A DNA stretch of 64,000 nt from Streptomyces prunicolor NBRC 13075. GTDB lineage: Bacteria > Actinomycetota > Actinomycetes > Streptomycetales > Streptomycetaceae. This document shows positions 1-7,380 of the stretch, in pieces. The position numbers and the translations under genes were made by a program. Each line of letters begins with the position of its first letter. The first letter of the stretch is position 1. The stretch is taken from positions 1 through 64,000 of the forward strand of contig NZ_BARF01000048.1 in assembly GCF_000367365.1 (NCBI RefSeq), read 5' to 3'. The notes beneath the pieces were generated by a model. That model was given only the letters and a program-made list of their open reading frames with translations. It made no database searches and was not told the origin of the DNA.

Positions 1-2
1 AC

Positions 3-500
3 TACCAACTCATCCACCAGGGCACGAAGTTGATCCCGGCGGACTTCATCGGCTTCGTCAACCCGGTCGCCGAGCTGAGTGACGGCCTCAAGAAGCAGCA
101 CGACCTGCTGATGGCCAACTTCTTCGCCCAGACACAGGCGTTGGCCTTCGGCAAGACACCGGACGAGGTACGCGCGGAGGGCGTGCCCGAGGAACTGGTG
201 CCGCACAAGACGTTCAAGGGCAACCACCCCACGACCACGATCCTGGCCCGCGAGCTGACCCCGTCGGTCCTCGGCCAGCTCATCGCGCTCTACGAGCACA
301 AGGTGTTCGTCCAGGGCGCGATCTGGAACATCGACTCCTTCGACCAGTGGGGCGTGGAGCTGGGCAAGGTCCTCGCCAAGCGCGTCGAACCCGCCCTGAC
401 CGAGGGCGCGGACGTGCCGGGGCTCGACTCCTCCACCGCCGCTCTCGTGGCCACCTACCGGACTCTCCGTAGTTCCCAGGATTCTCAGGAAGTGAACTGA
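3..500 (+). CDS. pgi: Glucose-6-phosphate isomerase, C-terminal part (5' end outside window)
   Basis: This is the last 165 codons of phosphoglucose isomerase, which interconverts glucose-6-phosphate and fructose-6-phosphate in the cytoplasm. The reading frame is already open at the window edge. The fragment begins with YQLIHQGTK, the conserved segment holding the catalytic histidine of the family, and ends with the SFDQWGVELGK signature that carries the active-site lysine. It stops one base before gnd, with the gnd ribosome-binding site lying inside its last codons, so the two are almost certainly co-transcribed. The company of gnd suggests a pentose-phosphate operon copy rather than the central glycolytic one; that is inference. 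Confidence 0.95.
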   Translation, partial: YQLIHQGTKLIPADFIGFVNPVAELSDGLKKQHDLLMANFFAQTQALAFGKTPDEVRAEGVPEELVPHKTFKGNHPTTTILARELTPSVLGQLIALYEHKVFVQGAIWNIDSFDQWGVELGKVLAKRVEPALTEGADVPGLDSSTAALVATYRTLRSSQDSQEVN

Positions 501-501
501 C

Positions 502-1377
502 ATGCAGCTCGGACTGATCGGCCTCGGCAAGATGGGCGGCAACATGCGCGAGCGCATCCGCCGCGCGGGCCACACCGTCATCGGCTACGACCGCAACCCC
601 GAAGTGACCGACGTCGAGAGCCTCGCCGAACTGGTCGACAAGCTCGAAGCGCCGCGCACGGTATGGGTGATGGTCCCGGCCGGTGCCCCGACCCAGTCGG
701 TCGTCGACGAGCTGGGCGAGCTGCTCCAGCCCGGCGACGTCATCGTGGACGGCGGCAACTCCCGCTGGACGGACGACGAGAGGCACGCCGAGGAGCTGGG
801 TGCCAAGGGCATCGGCTTCGTCGACGCGGGTGTCTCCGGCGGTGTGTGGGGCCTGAAGAACGGCTACGCGCTGATGGTCGGCGGCGACGCCGAGAACATC
901 GCCAAGGTGCAGCCGATCTTCGACGCGCTCAAGCCCGAGGGCGAGTTCGGCTTCGTGCACGCCGGCAAGGTGGGCGCCGGGCACTTCTCGAAGATGGTTC
1001 ACAACGGCATCGAGTACGCCATGATGCAGGCGTACGCCGAGGGTTGGGAGCTGCTGGAGAAGGTCCACTCCGTCACGGACGTGCGGGAGGTGTTCCGTTC
1101 CTGGCAGGAGGGCACCGTCATCCGCTCGTGGCTGCTCGACCTCGCGGTCAACGCCCTTGACGGCGATGAGCACTTGGACAAGCTGCGCGGTTTCGCGGAG
1201 GACTCCGGCGAGGGCCGCTGGACCGTCGAGGCGGCCATCGACAACGCCGTACCGCTGCCTGCGATCACGGCCTCCCTCTTCGCGCGGTTCGCCTCGCGTC
1301 AGGACGACTCGCCGCAGATGAAGATGATCGCGGCGCTGCGCAACCAGTTCGGCGGCCACGCCGTCGAGTCCAAGTAG
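502..1377 (+). CDS. gnd: 6-phosphogluconate dehydrogenase, decarboxylating (short form)
   Basis: The enzyme oxidatively decarboxylates 6-phosphogluconate to ribulose-5-phosphate. At 291 residues it belongs to the short class of about 300 residues rather than the 470-residue form. The N-terminal Rossmann motif GLIGLGKMGGNM is at residues 4-15, the substrate loop GGNSRW is near residue 85, and the catalytic-lysine segment HFSKMVHNGIEYAMMQAY follows near residue 160. Start: ATG preceded by AGGAAG. It follows pgi by one base and is followed seven bases later by a histidine phosphatase gene. The coenzyme cannot be decided safely from sequence alone. Confidence 0.95.
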   Translation: MQLGLIGLGKMGGNMRERIRRAGHTVIGYDRNPEVTDVESLAELVDKLEAPRTVWVMVPAGAPTQSVVDELGELLQPGDVIVDGGNSRWTDDERHAEELGAKGIGFVDAGVSGGVWGLKNGYALMVGGDAENIAKVQPIFDALKPEGEFGFVHAGKVGAGHFSKMVHNGIEYAMMQAYAEGWELLEKVHSVTDVREVFRSWQEGTVIRSWLLDLAVNALDGDEHLDKLRGFAEDSGEGRWTVEAAIDNAVPLPAITASLFARFASRQDDSPQMKMIAALRNQFGGHAVESK

Positions 1378-1384
1378 GCGCGCC

Positions 1385-1972
1385 GTGGGGGATCTTCTGC
1401 TGGTCCGCCACGGCGAGACGGAGTGGAGCGTGTCGGGCCAGCACACCAGCTGGACCGACCTGCCCCTCACCCAGCACGGCGAGGAACAGGCCAAGTCCCT
1501 CGCTCCGCTCCTCTCGGACCGGACCTTCGCTCTCGCACTGACCAGCCCGCTCGGCCGCGCGATACGCACCGCCGAACTCGCGGGCATCACCGGGGCCGTA
1601 CCCGACCCCGACCTCCACGAGTGGGACTACGGCGCCTACGAGGGTGTCACCACCGTCGACATCCACCGCACCCGCCCCGACTGGTACTTGTGGACCGACG
1701 GTGTCCCGCCGGGCCCGGCCGGACACCCGGGCGAGTCCCCGGACGAGGTCGGCGCCCGTGCCGACCGGGTCCTGCAGCGGGTGGACTCGGCGCTCGGGGA
1801 CGGTGACGTGGTCCTCGTGGCGCACGCCCACTTCCTGCGCGTCCTCACGGCCCGCCGCCTGGGCCTGACAGCGGCGGACGGTCGCCTGTTCCAACTGGCC
1901 ACCGGCACGGTCAGCCGCCTCTCCACCGAGCACGACCGCCCGGTCATCGCGGAGTGGAACACCCGACCGTAA
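1385..1972 (+). CDS. Histidine phosphatase family (phosphoglycerate mutase-like) protein
   Basis: This 195-residue protein belongs to the histidine phosphatase superfamily. It has the N-terminal LLLVRHGETEW motif (phospho-accepting His near residue 9) and the second catalytic histidine in VVLVAHAHFLRVL near residue 146. The start is GTG, seven bases after gnd, so it is the third gene of the pgi-gnd operon. The substrate is not evident. Its position suggests a sugar- or pentose-phosphate phosphatase, but the fold also includes SixA-like and alpha-ribazole phosphatases. A strong terminator follows immediately and closes the operon. Confidence 0.85.
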   Translation: MGDLLLVRHGETEWSVSGQHTSWTDLPLTQHGEEQAKSLAPLLSDRTFALALTSPLGRAIRTAELAGITGAVPDPDLHEWDYGAYEGVTTVDIHRTRPDWYLWTDGVPPGPAGHPGESPDEVGARADRVLQRVDSALGDGDVVLVAHAHFLRVLTARRLGLTAADGRLFQLATGTVSRLSTEHDRPVIAEWNTRP

Positions 1973-1988
1973 CAACGGCACAACTCCT

Positions 1989-2024
1989 CGGCCCGGACCG
2001 CACGTTGACGTGCGGTCCGGGCCG
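1989..2024 (+). terminator. Intrinsic-type terminator after the pgi-gnd operon
   Basis: A perfect 16-bp inverted repeat (CGGCCCGGACCGCACG and its complement) encloses a TTGA loop, 17 bases after the stop of the histidine phosphatase gene. There is no long T tract, as is common in Streptomyces. Confidence 0.8.
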
Positions 2025-2072
2025 GATTCGTCCCCTGTGCGCGCGACCTCCGCGCGGCTAGAGTCCCGCCTG

Positions 2073-3536
2073 ATGGAGATCAACGATCTGACACCGGCCG
2101 AGGAACAGGTGTGGCGAGCCTTCCCGTTGGGCGAGTCCGTGGACTTCCGCACGGCGGACGCCGAGGACGTCGCCCTCGGCGGCGACTGGGGTCCCGAACG
2201 GACCGTCCGCGCCGAGGTGTTGCGGGCGCTGCTGCTCAACGGGCCGCAGGAAGCGGGCGAGATAGCGTCACTGAGCCTGGAGGGCGCCCGGATCAGCGGG
2301 AGGCTCGATCTGCAGTACGCGACGATCGACCACCCGGTGCGGCTGCGGTACTGCCACTTCGACGAGGTGCCCCGCTTCTACGCCTGCCGACTGCGCGAAC
2401 TCAACTTCGGCGACTCGGTCCTGCCCGGTCTCACCGCCCACGCGATGCGCGTGGACGGCGTGTTGCGGTTGACCCGGTCCCGGTTCCGCGGAGTGGTGCG
2501 GCTCGCCGGGGCGAAGATCTCCGGAAGCCTGTTCATGGAGAGCGCGGAGATCATCGCCCCGGACGCCGAGGAACCGGTGCTCCAGCTCAACCAGGCGGCC
2601 GTAGGCGACGATCTCCGGGCGAGCGGACTGCGCACACACGGTCAGATACGGCTCAGCGGAGCGAGCGTCGCCGGGTCGGTCAACCTCAACACCGCGCACC
2701 TCTCCAACCCCGGGGACTCCACCGTCGACGCCGAAGTGCTCGTCGTGGAGGGCAACTTCCTGTTGCGCGAGGCCCGAGTGGACGGCTGGATCGGCCTGCG
2801 CGGAGCCCGGATCGCGGGTCGGCTGGACCTGTCGTACTCGACCCTGTCGAACCCCGGCGGTCCCGTCCTGCTGGCGAGCAGCACCACCATGGGAGAACTC
2901 TGGCTGCGCCAGAGCCCGCCCATGCAGGGGGGACTCGTGCTGCGCAGTGCCCAGATCGACGTGCTGCTGCTGGAGCCGGAGGCCCTGCCGGACCAGGTCT
3001 TCCTCACCAGCCTCAGCTACACCTCGCTCATCCCGCACGAGCCCGCCGAGCGTCGGCTGACCATGCTGGAACGCGACGGCGACGGCTATGTCCCGCACGC
3101 CTACGAGGAGTTGGCCGCCGCGTATCGCCGCGTCGGCGACGACTACGCCGCCCGCAACGTCCAACTGGCCAAGCAGCGCCGCCTGCGCGGCACCCTCCGG
3201 TGGTACTACCGGATCTGGGGCTACGCCCAGGACACCACCGTCGGCTACGGCTTCCGCCCGCTGCGCGCCTGCACCTGGCTGCTGTCGCTGCTGGCGATCG
3301 GCTCCCTCGCGTACGGCCTGCACCAGCCCCCCGCCCTCAAGCCGTCCGAGGCCCCGCACTTCAACCCGGTGTTCTACACGCTCGATCTGCTGCTGCCGGT
3401 GATCTCCTTCGGCCAGGAGGAGGCGTTCGCGCCGGAGGGCTGGTACCAGTACCTCTCCTACGCCCTGATCATCACCGGCTGGATCCTCGCCACGACGGTC
3501 GTCACCGGCGTGACCCGGTCCGTCAGCCGCCAGTGA
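2073..3536 (+). CDS. Beta-helix (pentapeptide-like) membrane protein
   Basis: The protein has 487 residues and no enzymatic motif I can recognise. Residues 50-310 form about a dozen degenerate repeats of the type ISGRLDLQ, VDGVLRL, ISGSLFM, VAGSVNL and IAGRLDL, which predict a right-handed parallel beta-helix related to pentapeptide-repeat proteins. The C-terminal third has a basic linker, two clear transmembrane segments (about residues 395-415 and 460-482) and a hydrophobic stretch between them. Streptomyces homologues are often labelled membrane-associated oxidoreductase, but no redox motif is visible. The ATG at 2073 is chosen because the protein similarity begins MEINDLTPAEE. It overlaps the convergent 3-dehydroshikimate dehydratase gene by 14 bp. 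Confidence 0.8.
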   Translation: MEINDLTPAEEQVWRAFPLGESVDFRTADAEDVALGGDWGPERTVRAEVLRALLLNGPQEAGEIASLSLEGARISGRLDLQYATIDHPVRLRYCHFDEVPRFYACRLRELNFGDSVLPGLTAHAMRVDGVLRLTRSRFRGVVRLAGAKISGSLFMESAEIIAPDAEEPVLQLNQAAVGDDLRASGLRTHGQIRLSGASVAGSVNLNTAHLSNPGDSTVDAEVLVVEGNFLLREARVDGWIGLRGARIAGRLDLSYSTLSNPGGPVLLASSTTMGELWLRQSPPMQGGLVLRSAQIDVLLLEPEALPDQVFLTSLSYTSLIPHEPAERRLTMLERDGDGYVPHAYEELAAAYRRVGDDYAARNVQLAKQRRLRGTLRWYYRIWGYAQDTTVGYGFRPLRACTWLLSLLAIGSLAYGLHQPPALKPSEAPHFNPVFYTLDLLLPVISFGQEEAFAPEGWYQYLSYALIITGWILATTVVTGVTRSVSRQ

Positions 3537-5331
3537 GGCCCTTCGCCGTGTGCTGGGCGGCAAGGCGCACCGGCGCGTTCTGGGCGCCGTAACCGCGGTA
3601 GTCGCCGTCGCGCTGCACGAGTTCGAAGAAGACCCGCCCGACGGTCCGCGTGTAGCAGTGCCGGAACTCGCCGCCCGCGTCCCGGTCGTAGAGGATGCCG
3701 AGGTCCTGGTACGTCGCCAACTCGCCCTCGGGGAAAGCGAACCGGGCCGCGAGGTCGTCGTAGTAGTTCGCGGGCATGCGCAGCAGTTGGCCGCCGGACT
3801 CGCGGAAGCCGCGGGCCGCGGTGACCACGTCCTCGGTGGCGAGGGCGATGTGCTGGGCGTGGGCGCCGTCCTCGCTCGGGGCCGCGCCGACGCTCAACGC
3901 GATACGGACACTGCCGTCGGGGGTGGTGACCGCGCGGCTGCGGAGCAGGCCGTAGGGGTCGGCGACGTCGACGCTCTCCTGCGCCTGGAGGCCAAGGACG
4001 CTGCGGTGGAAGAGAGTTGCCTCGTCGAAGTGGTGCCAGGGCTGGGTGAGGGCGAGGTGGTCGATGCGCTGGACGCCTGTCCCTGCGGGCAGTTGAGCGG
4101 CGGCGTCGGTGAAGTCGGCGTGCCAGCCCGGGAGTTCGGGGGTGGTGCGGGCGCAGAAGAAGAGCTCCGCGCCGTCCGGTGCGGCCACGGCGTCGAGCGG
4201 GGCGTCCTCGAGGGTACGGCGGCGGGGCAGGACCGGCGCGAGGAGGGCCTCGGCGCGGCGGGCGGCGCCCTCCGGGTCGGGTGACTCCAGGCCGATCGCC
4301 GCGAGGGCCGTGCCGTCCCGTCGTAGGGCGGGGCCGGTGTTGACCAGGATGCGGGCCTCGCCCTGCTGCCACAGGTCCACCGGTTTGGTGCGGTGACGGG
4401 CCGTGCGGGCGAAGCCGAGGGCGCCGAGCAGTGCCGAGACGGGTTCGGCGTCGGGGGTGACGAGTTCGGCGAAGGCGACGCCCGTGGGGACGACGGGGGC
4501 GGGGGGCTCCAGTACGCCGACCGCCTCCTGGAGGACCAGCAGCGAGCGGTGGGCGTCGACCGCCGTGGGGCCCGCTTCCGCTTGCCGGAACACGTCGTTG
4601 AAGATCTCCAGTGAGAGCGGACCGTCGTAGCCCGTGCCCAGGACGTGCCGGACAAGTCCGGCGACGTCGAAGCCGCCCTGGCCGGGGAAGCAGCGGTAGT
4701 GGCGGCTCCACTGGAGGACGTCCATCGCGAGCAGGGGGGCGTCGGCGAGTTGGAGGTAGAAGATCTTCTCGCCGGGGATGTCCGCGATCCCCTTGAGGTC
4801 CTCGGGGTCGGAGCTCCGCGACAGGATGTGGAAGCTGTCCAGGCAGGTGCCGAGTGCCGGGTGGCCGGCCGTCTCGACGATGCGCCAGGCGTGCTCGTAC
4901 GTGCTGACATGCCGTCCCCAGGCGAGCGCCTCGTAGGCGACGCGGACGCCGAACTCCTGGGCGAGGTCGGCCAGTTGGCTCAGCTGTGCGGCGGCGAGCG
5001 TGTCGTCGTCCTCGGCGAGCGGGGAGACGCTGGAGCAGACGAGGACGGTGTCGGTGCCGAGCCTGCGCATCAGCTCGAACTTGTGCCGGGCGCGGCGCAG
5101 ATTGCGGGCGAACTCGGCCTCGGGCACCGCCTCGATGTCCCGCATCGGCTGGTAGAGGTCGATGGTCAGGCCGAGGTCGGCGCAGCGGGCGCGGATCTCC
5201 TCGGGCGTCAACGGGCTGGCGAGGAGGTCGTTCTCGAAGATCTCGACGCCGTCGAAGCCGGCCCGGGAGGCGGCGGTGAGTTTCTCGGTGAGGGAGCCGC
5301 TGAGGGAGACGGTGGCGATCGACGTACGCAT
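3523..5331 (-). CDS. quiC: 3-dehydroshikimate dehydratase (TIM-barrel plus VOC/HPPD-like fusion)
   Basis: This 602-residue protein combines two domains. Residues 1-270 are a sugar-phosphate isomerase/AP-endonuclease-2 type TIM barrel (MRTSIATVSLSGSLTEKL, DGVEIFENDL). Residues 290-590 resemble 4-hydroxyphenylpyruvate dioxygenase/VOC repeats (IDHLALTQPWHHFDEATLF, YYDDLAARF). This fusion is typical of bacterial QuiC-type enzymes that turn 3-dehydroshikimate into protocatechuate. The next gene upstream, on the same strand, is a shikimate/quinate dehydrogenase, and a divergent TetR and MHS transporter complete a quinate/shikimate catabolic set. ATG 5331 is preferred over an upstream TTG at 5346. 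Family assignment is firm; the exact reaction is inferred from domains and context. Confidence 0.85.
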   Translation of the reverse strand: MRTSIATVSLSGSLTEKLTAASRAGFDGVEIFENDLLASPLTPEEIRARCADLGLTIDLYQPMRDIEAVPEAEFARNLRRARHKFELMRRLGTDTVLVCSSVSPLAEDDDTLAAAQLSQLADLAQEFGVRVAYEALAWGRHVSTYEHAWRIVETAGHPALGTCLDSFHILSRSSDPEDLKGIADIPGEKIFYLQLADAPLLAMDVLQWSRHYRCFPGQGGFDVAGLVRHVLGTGYDGPLSLEIFNDVFRQAEAGPTAVDAHRSLLVLQEAVGVLEPPAPVVPTGVAFAELVTPDAEPVSALLGALGFARTARHRTKPVDLWQQGEARILVNTGPALRRDGTALAAIGLESPDPEGAARRAEALLAPVLPRRRTLEDAPLDAVAAPDGAELFFCARTTPELPGWHADFTDAAAQLPAGTGVQRIDHLALTQPWHHFDEATLFHRSVLGLQAQESVDVADPYGLLRSRAVTTPDGSVRIALSVGAAPSEDGAHAQHIALATEDVVTAARGFRESGGQLLRMPANYYDDLAARFAFPEGELATYQDLGILYDRDAGGEFRHCYTRTVGRVFFELVQRDGDYRGYGAQNAPVRLAAQHTAKGLTGG

Positions 5332-5380
5332 CGGGGTACCTCTCAATTTCGCTGCGGGGCACGGCCAGTTCGGTGCGGGC

Positions 5381-5430
5381 GCGGCTATTTCTGGGCGGGC
5401 CGCGGCTATTTCTGGGCGGGCGCGGCTCTA
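5381..5430 (-). repeat. Tandem 21-22-bp repeat copying the 3' end and TAG stop of the shikimate dehydrogenase gene
   Basis: Reading the minus strand, the gene ends CCGAAATAG at 5428. Two further copies of the unit (CCAGAAATAGCCGCG type) follow, placing TAG triplets at 5428-5430, 5406-5408 and 5385-5387. The spacing is 22 and 21 bases. The repeats fill most of the gap before the next gene. Confidence 0.8.
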
Positions 5431-6345
5431 TTTCGGTGCGGGCACGGCACCGGCCAGCTCGGCGATGTCCGCGAGCATCCGCGCGCTGTCGGGTTCCCGG
5501 CCGGTGAACAGGCGGAACGCGTCCGCCGCCTGGAAGACCGCCATGCCGCCGCCGTCGAGGGTGGCGCAGCCCAACGCGCGGGCGGTGCTGAGCAGTTGGG
5601 TCTCCAGCGGGCGGTAGACCACTTCGGCCACCCACAGCGCGGAGTGCAACAGGCGTGCGGGAAAGGGCAGTCCGGGGTGGGCGGCCATCCCGGTGGGGGT
5701 CGCGTGGACGATGCCGTCGGCGTCGGCAAGCAGTTCGGGCAGCCGGTCGGGGGTGGCGCCGGCGGCGCGGCCCGGGCCGAAGTGCCGGTTCAGGGAGTCG
5801 GCGAGGGCAATCGATCGTTCCTGCAGCGCGTCGACGACGGTGACGCGCTCGGCGCCGAGGGTGAGCGTGGCGTGGGCCACGGCCGCGCCCGCGCCGCCCG
5901 CGCCCACCTGCACGACCCGCTCCATGGGCGCGTCGGGCAGTCCACGGGCGAAGGAGGCGGCGAAGCCGGTGACGTCCGTGTTGTGGCCGATCGCGCGGCC
6001 GTCCGCCTCGAAGACGACGGTGTTGACCGCGCCCAGCGCCTCGGCCTGCGGGGCGAGCCCGTCGAGGTGCTCGATGACGAGCTGCTTGCACGGATGGGTG
6101 ATGTTGAGCCCGTCGAAGCCCAAGTCGCGGGCGGCGCGCACCAGTTCGCCCACCGCCTCCGGGCCGACGCCGAGCACGTCGATGTCGATGAGCCGGTACA
6201 GATAGCGCAAGCCCTGCCGGTCGGCCTCGCGCTCGTGCAGGGCGGGGCTGAGGGAGGGACCGATACCGGAACCGATCAGCCCGACGAGATACGAGTCGAC
6301 GAAAGACGGGTCGCCGACAGACGGGTCCTTGAAGACGTCGGCCAC
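5428..6345 (-). CDS. aroE: Shikimate/quinate dehydrogenase family protein
   Basis: The 305-residue protein is of the AroE family, which reduces 3-dehydroshikimate or oxidises shikimate/quinate with NAD(P). It shows LIGSGIGPSLSPALHE (substrate-binding SxS region, residues 23-38), GLNITHPCKQLV with the catalytic lysine, GAVNTVVF, GHNTDVTGF, the nucleotide loop VGAGGAGAAVA and the C-terminal GGGMAVFQAADAF. The family usually has NVTxPxK, so NITHPCK is a slight variant seen in catabolic paralogues. The GTG start has GGGAGGA eight bases upstream. It is the first gene of an operon with the dehydratase. A catabolic role is inferred from context; the biosynthetic aroE should lie elsewhere. Confidence 0.88.
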   Translation of the reverse strand: MADVFKDPSVGDPSFVDSYLVGLIGSGIGPSLSPALHEREADRQGLRYLYRLIDIDVLGVGPEAVGELVRAARDLGFDGLNITHPCKQLVIEHLDGLAPQAEALGAVNTVVFEADGRAIGHNTDVTGFAASFARGLPDAPMERVVQVGAGGAGAAVAHATLTLGAERVTVVDALQERSIALADSLNRHFGPGRAAGATPDRLPELLADADGIVHATPTGMAAHPGLPFPARLLHSALWVAEVVYRPLETQLLSTARALGCATLDGGGMAVFQAADAFRLFTGREPDSARMLADIAELAGAVPAPK

Positions 6346-6372
6346 GGTGGTCCTCCCGAGCTGAGCGGGTCA

Positions 6373-6396
6373 CTAATGTACGAACTAGTACGTTAG
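6373..6396. promoter_or_regulatory. 24-bp palindromic operator in the aroE/tetR divergent gap
   Basis: CTAATGTAC and GTACGTTAG are 9-bp arms (CTAAnGTAC/GTACnTTAG) separated by 6 bp. The site lies just downstream of the -10 of the minus-strand dehydrogenase promoter. A second site of the same 9-6-9 architecture lies before the MHS transporter at 7255-7278, so both are likely bound by the TetR protein encoded between them. Confidence 0.75.
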
Positions 6397-6424
6397 CTAT
6401 ATCAGCATCGCCGAGCCACGGGAA
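6396..6424 (-). promoter_or_regulatory. Predicted promoter of the shikimate dehydrogenase-dehydratase operon
   Basis: On the minus strand a -35-like TTCCCG (6424-6419) and a -10-like TATAGC (6401-6396) are separated by 17 bp. The palindrome 6373-6396 would cover the start of transcription, which is consistent with repression by a TetR protein. Confidence 0.5.
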
Positions 6425-6518
6425 CCCCTCGGCCGGGAACCCGTCCGCCCGCGACCGGTCGCTCCTTCTACAATCGGCCGCACACCGCGCGCACGCCCGA
6501 AGGAAGCCAAGGAACCCG

Positions 6519-7184
6519 ATGACCAGCGTCGAAGAACCGGCACGACCGAACGGGCGCATCCGTGACGCGGCCCGCACCAAGGCCGAGATCCTCGACGTGG
6601 CGACCCACGAGTTCGCCCGGGCCGGCTACGACGGCGCCCGCGTGGACGAGATCGCCGCCCGCACCCGCACCACCAAGCGGATGATCTACTACTACTTCGG
6701 CGGCAAGGAGCAGCTCTTCACCGCCGTTTTGGAACGGTCCTACGGAGTGATCCGCGAGGCCGAACGAGGCCTGGACGTCGAACATCTGGACCCGGTCGCG
6801 GCCATCCGCCGGCTCGCGGAGCTGACCTTCGACCACCACGAGCAGCACCCGGACTTCATCCGCCTGGTGTCCATCGAGAACATCCACGGCGCCGAGCACA
6901 TCGCCGCCTCCGAGAAGCTCGGGAAGATCGGCTCGCCCGCCCTCGACGTGATCCGCCGGATCCTGGAGGCGGGGCAGAAGTCGGGCCTGTTCACCGCCGA
7001 CGTGGACGCCGTCGACCTGCACGTGATGATCAGTTCCTTCTGCTTCTTCCGGGTCGCCAACCGGCACACCTTCGGCGCCCTGTTCGGCCGCGACCTGGTG
7101 GCGCCGGCCCAGCGCGAGCATTACCGGACGATGCTGGGCGACATGGTGATCGCCTATCTGACGGCGGAGCGGGCGGCGGACTGA
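6519..7184 (+). CDS. TetR family regulator of the shikimate/quinate genes
   Basis: This is a 221-residue TetR-type repressor. The helix-turn-helix is at about residues 25-70 (AEILDVATHEFARAGYDGARVDEIAARTRTTKRMIYYYFGGKEQLF), and the C-terminal 150 residues form the usual ligand-binding dimerisation domain. The ATG has an AAGGA element upstream. It is divergent from the dehydrogenase operon and precedes the MHS transporter in the same direction. Two palindromes with identical 9-6-9 geometry, one on each side of the gene, suggest it controls both transcription units and probably itself. A shikimate-pathway ligand such as quinate, shikimate or protocatechuate is inference. Confidence 0.9.
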   Translation: MTSVEEPARPNGRIRDAARTKAEILDVATHEFARAGYDGARVDEIAARTRTTKRMIYYYFGGKEQLFTAVLERSYGVIREAERGLDVEHLDPVAAIRRLAELTFDHHEQHPDFIRLVSIENIHGAEHIAASEKLGKIGSPALDVIRRILEAGQKSGLFTADVDAVDLHVMISSFCFFRVANRHTFGALFGRDLVAPAQREHYRTMLGDMVIAYLTAERAAD

Positions 7185-7210
7185 GCCGCGAGATCCTTCG
7201 GTACGGCCTC

Positions 7211-7239
7211 TTGACACCCGGGAAACGTGAGCGCAACAT
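7211..7239 (+). promoter_or_regulatory. Predicted sigma-70-type promoter of the MHS transporter gene
   Basis: TTGACA at 7211-7216 is followed after 17 bp by CAACAT at 7234-7239. The predicted start of transcription falls just before the operator at 7255-7278. Confidence 0.55.
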
Positions 7240-7254
7240 CCGTAGCCACCGCTA

Positions 7255-7278
7255 CTAACTATCCAGTGGGTTAATTAG
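7255..7278. promoter_or_regulatory. 24-bp palindromic operator upstream of the MHS transporter
   Basis: CTAACTATC and GTTAATTAG form 9-bp arms around a 6-bp centre. The CTAA...TTAG ends and the 9-6-9 spacing match the operator at 6373-6396. Confidence 0.7.
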
Positions 7279-7380
7279 TCGGGCAGCACCCGGCGCGGCC
7301 GTCCCGTCACCCCAGGGATCCGGCACCTCTCCCCCGCCGCTCACTCCGCCTACGGTGGAGTTCCCCCGAAGGAGCAAGCC

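Noticed and set aside
280..1590. Long minus-strand open frame opposite pgi-gnd
   Set aside because: High-GC third-position bias leaves antisense frames open; the product is low-complexity Arg/Asp/Val-rich and the plus strand holds clearly conserved enzymes.
3458..6580. 1040-codon minus-strand open frame across the dehydratase and dehydrogenase genes
   Set aside because: It is an out-of-frame shadow, rich in Arg/Pro/Gly, crossing two real genes and their gap.
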